From NCBI RefSeq assembly GCF_009670965.2, contig NZ_CP073239.1, positions 186,001 to 250,000 of the forward strand: a DNA stretch of 64,000 bases, in the 5' to 3' direction. Source of the DNA: Riemerella anatipestifer. Its GTDB lineage: Bacteria; Bacteroidota; Bacteroidia; Flavobacteriales; Weeksellaceae. Shown piece by piece: positions 58,543-64,000 of this stretch (position 1 is its first letter; every line of letters begins with the position of its first letter). The notes below the pieces were generated by a model. The model searched no databases. It saw only the letters and a program-made list of their open reading frames with translations, and was not told where the DNA came from. The position numbers and the translations under genes were made by a program.

Positions 58543-59490
58543 ATGTATAAAAAGATTTTATTTACCATTTCTATTTTTATCACTATTGTTTCCTATGCAC
58601 AGGAGACTCTTCCGTATTACCAACAATATTTATTAGACGGTAAATATCTCTTTAATCCCGCTCATTTTGGAGAAACAGACGACATTATAATCAATAGCCA
58701 CTATCAAAAACAATTCTCAAAACTAGAGAACTCCCCAAATACACAATCTATAGGTGCACACGCCAATGTTACTGATAGATTAGGTGTAGGTGCTTACTTC
58801 TTCAGAGACCAAAACGGACCTATTTCTGCCAACGGTATCAATGTAGGAGCCGCCTATTTTATCCCAATAGATGATAACGAAAGAAAAAATCAATTTTCCT
58901 TTGGTACAAGTATCAACCTCTATAACTCCAATATAGATTTAGCTCTTCTTAATCCAAAAGATTCTGGCGACCCTCTAATACAAAGCGGTACTAACAGTGT
59001 ATTTTTAACCTACGCTAACTTAGGCTTACAAGCTACTTACAATGGCTTTTTCGGTAGTTTTTCAGTAGTGGATATTCCTCTAAGTAAAACCACCTACATT
59101 GTTAATGGAATAGAACCTTCTCCCACCAAATTTTTCATCAATACTGGCTACGATTGGGATTTTTCTGACAATCTTTCGTTAGAACCCTCAGTTTTAATCA
59201 ATTTAAACACCAACTCATCTAGAATTATTGATGCTAATTTGTTAGCAAAAATTAAAGACGAAGACAATTATTTTGCAGGAGGCATCAGCTACAGAACAGC
59301 CAAATCAGCATTTGGAAATCAACAACTTAGTTTCTCGCCCCTTATCAAACTTAAATTTAACCAATTTAGTTTCGGAGCAGCTTACAACATCAACCTCTCT
59401 CCTATTGCGGATTATGGTGGTAATAGCTTTATGGTTAACTTAGGCTACGCTTTTGAAAACTTCATCAATACCAGAGGTTTCCGATATTAA
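58543..59490 (+). CDS. PorP/SprF family type IX secretion outer-membrane protein
   Basis: A 315-residue beta-barrel protein with signal peptide (MYKKILFTISIFITIVSYAQ). The PorP/SprF signature is the N-terminal ETLPYYQQYLLDGKYLFNPAHFGETDDIIINSHYQKQFSKLENSPNTQSIGAHANVTDRLGVGAYFFRDQNGPISANGINVGAAYF. These proteins attach T9SS substrates to the surface or form the outer-membrane part of the translocon. Paralogues usually sit beside an adhesin gene, but here the neighbours are panC and hemW, which suggests a stand-alone family member. Confidence 0.88.
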   Translation: MYKKILFTISIFITIVSYAQETLPYYQQYLLDGKYLFNPAHFGETDDIIINSHYQKQFSKLENSPNTQSIGAHANVTDRLGVGAYFFRDQNGPISANGINVGAAYFIPIDDNERKNQFSFGTSINLYNSNIDLALLNPKDSGDPLIQSGTNSVFLTYANLGLQATYNGFFGSFSVVDIPLSKTTYIVNGIEPSPTKFFINTGYDWDFSDNLSLEPSVLINLNTNSSRIIDANLLAKIKDEDNYFAGGISYRTAKSAFGNQQLSFSPLIKLKFNQFSFGAAYNINLSPIADYGGNSFMVNLGYAFENFINTRGFRY

Positions 59491-59510
59491 ACATTAAAAA
59501 TTATCTATCT

Positions 59511-60632
59511 TTGATATACTTACACATTCCGTTTTGCAAGCAAAAATGCAGTTATTGTAACTTTCACTTTTCCACTTCGTTGAAGTTGAAAGATGATATG
59601 CTTTTAGCCCTCAAAAAAGAATTACACCTTAGACAACACGAGTTAGAAAACAAAAATCTACCGTCATTATACTTTGGTGGCGGCACACCTTCTATCCTTA
59701 GCGTAGATGAAATACAAAGGCTTATAGACGAAGTATTGAAATATTTTACATTTAATTCTGACATAGAAATTACCTTAGAAGCAAACCCCGATGATTTAAA
59801 CCAATCCTTTTTAAAAGCACTTTCTAACACGCCTATCAACAGGTTAAGCATTGGCACTCAAAGTTTTTTTGAAGAAGATTTAAAACTTATGAACAGAGCT
59901 CATAGTGCTTCCGAAGCTGAAAGTTCCATAAAAAGAGCTCAAGACACAGGTTTTGAAAACATAAGTATAGATTTAATCTATGGTTCACCAACTTCCAACC
60001 ATTCTCTTTGGAAAGAAAGTTTGCAAAAAAGTATAGAGCTTCAAGTGCCACACATCTCATCTTACGCCCTTACCGTAGAGCCCAAAACTGCTCTACAAAA
60101 GTGGATTGAACAGAAAAAAATAAACGCTCCAAAAGAAGAAGAACAGCTTATAGCCTTTCAATATCTTTCAGAAACACTTAAAGCAAACGGATTTGAACAT
60201 TACGAAATTTCTAATTTCTCTAAACCAAACTATCACTCTAGGCATAATACCGCTTACTGGAAAGGCTTGCCCTATTTAGGCATAGGACCTTCGGCTCACT
60301 CCTACGACGGACAAAAACAACGCAGTTGGAATATCGCTAATAATAGTTTATATATTAAAAGTTTAGTAGAAAACTCACTTCCAAAAGAAACGGAAATTTT
60401 ATCAGAAAAAGAACAATTTAACGAACTCATTATGATAGGTCTTCGCACCAAATGGGGCGTTGAGTACAATATCATCAGTCAATTTTCGGAAGAGATACTA
60501 CAGCCATTCCAAAAAAGCCTAGAAACAAAACTAAGTTCAGGCGTATTGAAATTAGAAGAAAATCAACTTTTTATACCAGAAGAACATTGGTTTATGGCAG
60601 ATGGCATTATTTCTGATTTGTTTGTTGTCTGA
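59511..60632 (+). CDS. hemW: Radical SAM protein HemW (coproporphyrinogen III oxidase-like)
   Basis: A 373-residue radical SAM enzyme involved in heme trafficking. The cluster-binding motif is CKQKCSYC (CX3CX2C) near the N-terminus, followed by LYFGGGTPSIL, ITLEANPDDL, RLSIGTQSFFEEDL and ISIDLIYGSP, which match HemW. The start is a TTG at 59511 (MIYLHIPFC); no in-frame ATG precedes the essential cysteine motif. The TTG lies inside a TATCTTTG box, so transcription must come from upstream, probably the PorP/SprF promoter. Confidence 0.9.
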   Translation: MIYLHIPFCKQKCSYCNFHFSTSLKLKDDMLLALKKELHLRQHELENKNLPSLYFGGGTPSILSVDEIQRLIDEVLKYFTFNSDIEITLEANPDDLNQSFLKALSNTPINRLSIGTQSFFEEDLKLMNRAHSASEAESSIKRAQDTGFENISIDLIYGSPTSNHSLWKESLQKSIELQVPHISSYALTVEPKTALQKWIEQKKINAPKEEEQLIAFQYLSETLKANGFEHYEISNFSKPNYHSRHNTAYWKGLPYLGIGPSAHSYDGQKQRSWNIANNSLYIKSLVENSLPKETEILSEKEQFNELIMIGLRTKWGVEYNIISQFSEEILQPFQKSLETKLSSGVLKLEENQLFIPEEHWFMADGIISDLFVV

Positions 60633-60670
60633 TTTGTCTATTTTTGTTCATATTTAAAAATTCAAACACA

Positions 60671-61177
60671 ATGAAAAGAGTTATTGTATTACTACTAACA
60701 GGACTTTCCCTTATCTCTTGCCAAACTCAATACGGCATAAACGAAGACAAGGTACAAAGTTACATGGATAAAAATGAGTTTACCGTAATGGCAAAAAGGG
60801 CACTTCCTAACAATTACGATGTCATCAATATCGCACAATCATTCCCTACCGTTGGAAGCCGAATGTTTGAGCTAGATTATGGCTATGCCGTTACTCTAAA
60901 AAAAGACAGCCTATCTGTTAATCTCCCTTACTTTGGCAGAATGTTTAATGCTAGTCTAGACCCTTCTAAAAATAGTTTCAATACAGCGACAAAAGACTTC
61001 AAACTCTCTAAAAATAAAACTAAAAAGGGATACACCTATCATTTTAGTCTTTCTCATCCTGAGAATATGAGTGATATATATGTTGATATTCTAAAAAACG
61101 GAAAAGCCTATATTTCCATCAATAGCAGAGATAGACAACCTATTTCCTACGACGGCTACCTTGTAGAGCAACCTTAG
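60671..61177 (+). CDS. Lipoprotein of unknown family (DUF4251-like)
   Basis: A 168-residue lipoprotein with lipobox LSLISC (C17). The frame extends to a TTG at 60644, but the ATG at 60671 directly precedes the signal peptide (MKRVIVLLLTGLSLISC), and a TATTTTTG promoter box lies between the two (about 60639-60646). The mature protein is beta-rich: VTLKKDSLSVNLPYFGRMFNASLDPSKNSFNTATKDFKL and GYTYHFSLSHPENMSDIYVDILKNGKAYISINSRDRQPISYDGYL. This resembles the DUF4251 pattern (fold GRA with SYDG near the C-terminus). The function is unknown. Confidence 0.75.
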   Translation: MKRVIVLLLTGLSLISCQTQYGINEDKVQSYMDKNEFTVMAKRALPNNYDVINIAQSFPTVGSRMFELDYGYAVTLKKDSLSVNLPYFGRMFNASLDPSKNSFNTATKDFKLSKNKTKKGYTYHFSLSHPENMSDIYVDILKNGKAYISINSRDRQPISYDGYLVEQP

Positions 61178-61238
61178 ATTATAAGTTTTCAATATTCAAT
61201 TTATCTCTAAAAACTTCTGTATCATTAAGATGTTATAA

Positions 61239-61279
61239 AAAGATAGACGCTAGAATCTTCTAACGTCTATCTTTATTTT
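61239..61279. terminator. Bidirectional terminator
   Basis: AAAGATAGACG and CGTCTATCTTT form an 11-bp stem, continued inside by TAGAA/TTCTA. T-rich sequence follows on the plus strand (ATTTTTAT). It separates two convergent small-protein genes. Confidence 0.8.
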
Positions 61280-61653
61280 TATCTATGCTGCCAACATCTA
61301 CCTCCTCCTGAAACTTTTCTAGAACATGAACCTCCTTTTTTAGTCAGAGCACCACAGTAGGAAGAGTACGAATATGACGAATAAGTTTTGGAGTGATGAT
61401 TTTTTTTATGCTTTTTACTTTTTGTTTTTGGTAAGGCATGTTTAGTATGATGTCTATTTATACCACTTGACTGCTTAGAAGTAGAGGATGAGAAGCCATA
61501 TACTCGATCATTTGAATCACTATATCTCCAAGTATTATCACTATACAACACAACAGTTCTACCACTGGATAATTTTACTGTTTCAACTTTTTTCTGTGAA
61601 AGTCCTAACAATGGGATAACGAACATTGCTAATAAAAATAATTTTGTTTTCAT
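61279..61653 (-). CDS. Small secreted protein with Cys/His tail motif
   Basis: A 124-residue exported protein (signal peptide MKTKLFLLAMFVIPLLGLSQ). It has a short SH3-like opening (VETVKLSSGRTVVLYSDNTWRYSD), a basic Ser/His/Lys-rich centre and a C-terminal motif CGALTKKGGSCSRKVSGGGRCWQHR with Cys, Cys, Cys and His spaced as in a compact metal- or nucleic-acid-binding ribbon. The same motif (CGA.TK.G..C.R.V....CW.H) occurs at the end of other Bacteroidota exported proteins; I recall it as DUF5763-like. Function is unknown. Confidence 0.65.
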   Translation of the reverse strand: MKTKLFLLAMFVIPLLGLSQKKVETVKLSSGRTVVLYSDNTWRYSDSNDRVYGFSSSTSKQSSGINRHHTKHALPKTKSKKHKKNHHSKTYSSYSYSSYCGALTKKGGSCSRKVSGGGRCWQHR

Positions 61654-61765
61654 AAATTATAAATTAAAGTTTTATATTTTACTTCTAAATTTATTTTTTG
61701 ATCAGCTATGAGATCATATTTTTAAATGAAAAAGATTAAAAAAAGCTCTTTTAGTTACTATACAA

Positions 61766-61809
61766 ACCTCTATTTCACTAAATATTTTAGCAAAGAGAGG
61801 TATTTTTTT
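61766..61809 (+). terminator. Orphan terminator-like hairpin
   Basis: ACCTCT (61766-61771) pairs with AGAGGT (61796-61801) and an inner CTAAA/TTTAG pairs as well, followed by ATTTTTTTC. No recognised plus-strand gene ends here. A 30-codon ORF (MKKIKKSSFSYYTNLYFTKY..) starts at 61726 and runs through the stem. It may mark the end of a small RNA or be chance. Confidence 0.3.
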
Positions 61810-61891
61810 CTACAGTAGTAAAAAAATCTACTGATAATAACCAATGATTAGACTAACAAAGATAAATAAAATTTATTCTAAAAATTAGGTA

Positions 61892-61920
61892 TAAAAAAAG
61901 CTGTTGATATACAACAGCTT
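61892..61920 (-). terminator. Terminator of tRNA-Ser
   Basis: On the minus strand AAGCTGTTG pairs with CAACAGCTT over 5 nt, followed by TTTTTT. It lies 13 bp after the 3' end of the tRNA. Confidence 0.8.
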
Positions 61921-61932
61921 AACTTATTTTTG

Positions 61933-62017
61933 CGGAGAGAGAGGGATTCGAACCCCCGGACCTGTTACAGTCAACGGTTTTCAAGACCGCCGCATTCGAC
62001 CGCTCTGCCATCTCTCC
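61933..62017 (-). tRNA. tRNA-Ser(UGA)
   Basis: An 85-nt tRNA with acceptor stem GGAGAGA paired with TCTCTCC, the long variable arm of a class II tRNA, the TTCGAATC T-loop and anticodon TGA in a CTTGAAA loop. CCA is not encoded: the genomic sequence after the discriminator G continues CAA. It reads UCA, and UCG/UCU by wobble. Confidence 0.95.
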
Positions 62018-62143
62018 TTAACAACTCTATCGTTGTTTTTAGTGGTGCAAATATATAACTATTTTTAATTACACACAAATTTTATATTCAATTTTAGCCT
62101 TAAAATAATATAAATTACTATTTATCAATAATAAAAACTTAAG

Positions 62144-62506
62144 CTATCCTACTTTAAACCCTAAATAAACTGCCCAAAATCCTAATACCAAATTTGCTAC
62201 CACATAGCTAAAAAGAGTTACATAATCCTGATTTTGCCACAACATAAGGTTTTCGTATGAAAACGTAGAAAATGTAGTAAAACCTCCGCACAATCCTACT
62301 ATAAAAAAGTATCTGACAACATCTGACTCTTGTTTCATAAGAGAGTTACTTAACAATCCAATCAAAAAACAACCCAATACATTAACCACCAAAGTTCCCA
62401 TAGGAAAAGTCCCCAATTTGAAAAACTGAGCGGTATAACGAGAAACAAGGAAGCGAAATACACTTCCTAATCCTCCCCCTATAAATATGTATAGTATTGT
62501 TTTCAT
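62144..62506 (-). CDS. crcB: Fluoride channel/exporter FluC (CrcB)
   Basis: A 120-residue protein with four transmembrane helices. The family motifs are GGGLGSVFRFLVSRY, GTLVVNVLGCFLIGLL and GLCGGFTTFSTFSYENLML (the Phe/Thr/Ser-rich fluoride pore). It forms dual-topology dimers that export fluoride. A structured RNA resembling Flavo-1 lies just upstream. It does not show the fluoride riboswitch consensus. Confidence 0.95.
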   Translation of the reverse strand: MKTILYIFIGGGLGSVFRFLVSRYTAQFFKLGTFPMGTLVVNVLGCFLIGLLSNSLMKQESDVVRYFFIVGLCGGFTTFSTFSYENLMLWQNQDYVTLFSYVVANLVLGFWAVYLGFKVG

Positions 62507-62523
62507 TATATATATAACAAGTG

Positions 62524-62624
62524 CTGAAACTAGACCCGATGGAAGCGGATACCCCGCAGTGAAGCCGCGGAACGAAGTGGAGCGGCAAAACGAGGAGTAT
62601 GAGCGGACAGCGGGAAATAGCTCC
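62524..62624 (-). ncRNA. Structured RNA element, Flavo-1-like
   Basis: On the minus strand the element reads from GGAGCTATTTCCCGCTGTCC (62624) to CCATCGGGTCTAG (62542-62530). Outer pairs are CTA/TAG and CCCG/CGGG. An inner stem pairs ATACTCC with GGGGTAT, and within it GCCGC pairs with GCGGC across a 13-nt loop. The motifs TATTTCCCGCTGTCCGCT and CCGCTTCCATCGGG recur beside many genes in Flavobacteriia and fit my memory of the Rfam Flavo-1 motif. It is clearly more GC-rich than its surroundings and lies 18 bp upstream of crcB. Confidence 0.6.
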
Positions 62625-62625
62625 T

Positions 62626-62645
62626 AAAAAATAGAATCTATTTCC
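62626..62645 (-). terminator. Terminator after trxB
   Basis: On the minus strand AAATAGA and TCTATTT pair directly across one base, followed by TTTTTT. It lies 18 bp past the trxB stop and directly abuts the Flavo-1-like element, which begins two bases after the T-run. Confidence 0.55.
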
Positions 62646-62663
62646 GCCTCGTTTTTTTAATGA

Positions 62664-63611
62664 TTATCCTTTTAATTCTCCTAAATATCTTTCGGCATCT
62701 ATGGCTGCCATACAACCACTTCCCGCAGCAGTAATCGCTTGACGGTAAATGTGGTCTTGCACATCTCCTGCTGCAAATACCCCCGGAAGATTGGTTTTAG
62801 ACGACTTGCCTTCGGTGATAATGTAGCCGTTTTCGTCTAGGTTGATTTGCCCTTTAAATACATCGGTATTAGGTTTGTGCCCTATCGCAATGAATATCCC
62901 GTGAACTTCAATTTCAGAGGTTTCTTGCGTTTGGTTATTGATGACCACTGCACGCTCTACTAGATTATTTTCTCCTTTGATACCGATGAGTTCGTGGTTA
63001 TATTTCACTTCAATATTTGGTGTTTTTTCTACCCTTTGTGCCATTACTTTAGAGGCTCTAAAGTGGTCTTTTCTTACCAACATCGTTACCTTGTTACAAA
63101 TATTGGCTAAATAAGTAGCTTCTTCTGCCGCTGTATCTCCCGCTCCTACTACAATAACATCTTTCCCTTTATAAAAGAATCCATCGCAGGTAGCACACGC
63201 AGAAACACCTCCACCAGAGTATTTCTTTTCATCGTCTAGCCCTAAGTATTTAGCGGTAGCCCCTGTAGATATAATTACTGTCCTCGCCAAAATCTCTCTA
63301 CTTCCCGTGGATAGCTTATGAATACCTCCTACCTCTTTAGAAAACTCCACGCTGGTAATCATTTCGTAATGGATTTTGGTCTCGAATCTTTCTGCTTGTT
63401 TTTGTAAGTCCATCATCATCTCTGGTCCTGTAATACCGTTGGGATAACCTGGGAAATTTTCTACCTCTGTAGTGGTAGTTAATTGTCCACCTGGCTCTAA
63501 TCCTGTGAATAACTCTGGCTTTAAATCTGCTCTAGCTGCATAAATTGCAGCGGTATATCCTGCAGGTCCTGAACCTATAATTACACAGTCTAAGATATTT
63601 TGTTCTTCCAT
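62664..63611 (-). CDS. trxB: Thioredoxin-disulfide reductase
   Basis: FAD/NADPH enzyme that reduces thioredoxin. The FAD motif is VIIGSGPAGYTAAIYAARA, the redox pair is C139/C142 in CATCDGFF, the NADPH site is VVGAGDTAAEEATYLA, and the C-terminal GVFAAGDVQDHIYRQAITAAGSGCMAAIDAERYL is canonical. The 315 residues are standard. It is monocistronic or shares a promoter with the crcB RNA. Confidence 0.96.
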   Translation of the reverse strand: MEEQNILDCVIIGSGPAGYTAAIYAARADLKPELFTGLEPGGQLTTTTEVENFPGYPNGITGPEMMMDLQKQAERFETKIHYEMITSVEFSKEVGGIHKLSTGSREILARTVIISTGATAKYLGLDDEKKYSGGGVSACATCDGFFYKGKDVIVVGAGDTAAEEATYLANICNKVTMLVRKDHFRASKVMAQRVEKTPNIEVKYNHELIGIKGENNLVERAVVINNQTQETSEIEVHGIFIAIGHKPNTDVFKGQINLDENGYIITEGKSSKTNLPGVFAAGDVQDHIYRQAITAAGSGCMAAIDAERYLGELKG

Positions 63612-63756
63612 TTGATAAATTTATGTTGATTTTAAGGTGGCTAATTTCGGAATTTTTTTAGGGTTCTGAAAGTTTTAGACATCTTTATTTTCAATTAATC
63701 TTATTGACTAATTAAATAACTATATAATGATTTATTCTTAGTTGGTAACAAAATCT

Positions 63757-63764
63757 TATCTTTG
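63757..63764 (+). promoter_or_regulatory. Promoter -7 box of the GH3-family gene (TATCTTTG)
   Basis: A perfect TAnnTTTG match that ends only 4 nt before the ATG, implying a leaderless or nearly leaderless mRNA. Confidence 0.45.
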
Positions 63765-63768
63765 CTCT

Positions 63769-64000
63769 ATGTTAAAATGGATTAAAAAGAAAGCCGCTCT
63801 CGTTTGGGCGAAGAAACATACTCAACAAGCTGCACTAGACCAATCTAAAGCGATTGAACACCAAGAGGCTTTATGGAGAGATTTAGTAAAAACAGCAGAA
63901 AAGACCCTGTTTGGTAGAAGCCATAATTTTGAAGAAATTAAAACTTTAGAAGACTTTCAGAATCAAGTTCCTATTGCGGATTACGAAGACCTTAAACCCT
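63769..64000 (+). CDS. GH3-family acyl-adenylate-type protein, N-terminal part
   Basis: Open from an ATG at 63769 to the window end (77 codons). The start MLKWIKKKAALVWAKKHTQQ and TLFGRSHNFEEIKTLEDFQNQVPIADYEDLKP match the N-terminus of the Bacteroidota members of the GH3 (auxin-responsive promoter) superfamily, which resemble acyl-adenylating enzymes. The full length is usually about 500 residues. Substrate unknown. Confidence 0.85.
   Translation, partial: MLKWIKKKAALVWAKKHTQQAALDQSKAIEHQEALWRDLVKTAEKTLFGRSHNFEEIKTLEDFQNQVPIADYEDLKP

Noticed and set aside
60644..60670. N-terminal extension of the lipoprotein at 60671
   Set aside because: The TTG start at 60644 lies within the TATTTTTG promoter box and the extension precedes a complete signal peptide.
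62507..62520. TA-rich alternating tract before crcB
   Set aside because: It is short and low-complexity; it could be part of a promoter but no TAnnTTTG is present.
62507..62640. Fluoride riboswitch upstream of crcB
   Set aside because: The conserved crcB-motif bases (GGNGAUG near the start and the GCNNNGAUGRCUCCU-like 3' part with the pseudoknot) are not seen; the element matches the Flavo-1-like pattern instead.

Overview
The window is about 64 kb of low-GC chromosome from a member of the Bacteroidota, class Flavobacteriia, most likely the Weeksellaceae (Riemerella / Bergeyella / Chryseobacterium / Cloacibacterium group). Evidence for this is the type IX secretion / gliding operon gldK-gldL-gldM-gldN with PorX and PorP/SprF-type proteins, the lineage-restricted families DUF4270, DUF5606 and PadR-PspC, a clade II (Sec-type) nosZ cluster, promoters of the form TTTG-N19-TAnnTTTG, and a structured RNA that resembles the Flavo-1 element. 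The genus cannot be fixed from the sequence alone. I see no insertion sequence, prophage, CRISPR array or other mobile element.

Layout. 1-1228: 5' part of a secreted surface protein gene and a repeat-rich leader. 1229-12992: mostly minus-strand housekeeping genes (thiN, PduO-type adenosyltransferase, lptB, sulfide:quinone oxidoreductase with a small partner gene, a Crp/Fnr regulator, menF, a hotdog thioesterase, plsC-like, PspC/PadR, sdaA, hydrolase, YigZ). 13087-23624: a nitrogen-oxide island, made of an Rrf2 regulator, the RIC iron-sulfur repair protein, a Crp/Fnr regulator, a heme-copper-oxidase-like membrane protein, two c-type cytochromes and nosZ-(membrane protein)-nosL-nosD-nosF-nosY. 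23740-31673: ecotin, mtnN, ECF sigma with a membrane partner, pirin, porX, a large membrane protein, ribD. 31767-40729: DUF349 protein, aroE, mazG, a 13-copy 21-bp tandem repeat, DUF5606, def, ruvX, mfd. 40786-47298: YceI, a PhoR/PhoB-like two-component system, and a divergent TonB-dependent receptor with a lipoprotein. 47377-64000: FAD oxidoreductase, gldKLMN, glmS, DUF4270, a starch-synthase-like protein, panC, PorP/SprF, hemW, small secreted proteins, tRNA-Ser(UGA), fluC/crcB with an upstream structured RNA, trxB, and the start of a GH3-family gene.

How the genes work together. The nitrogen-oxide island reads as one respiratory module. Cytochromes c deliver electrons to NosZ, which reduces N2O to N2. 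NosDFY and NosL provide copper-site maturation. RIC repairs iron-sulfur or di-iron centres damaged by NO. Two regulators (Rrf2 with three cysteines; Crp/Fnr) sit beside it. A perfect 18-bp FNR-like palindrome lies midway between the two divergent cytochrome promoters, at about -42 of each. The sqr promoter has a different Crp/Fnr-type palindrome at the same distance, and a second Crp/Fnr regulator with a cysteine cluster is encoded just upstream. The two-component system and the TonB receptor share an intergenic region holding eight or nine TTAA[C/T/A/G] elements in 11-bp steps, which resembles a PhoB/PhoP box.

The most unexplained structures are the 21-bp satellite at 35410-35682, the 11-bp-phased TTAA array at 43270-43389, a possible 21-residue hydrophobic peptide gene with its own promoter and terminator at 7814-7940, and the repeat-rich leader at 650-1228. 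All functional calls rest on motifs I can read in the translated sequence and recalled family knowledge; no database search was run.
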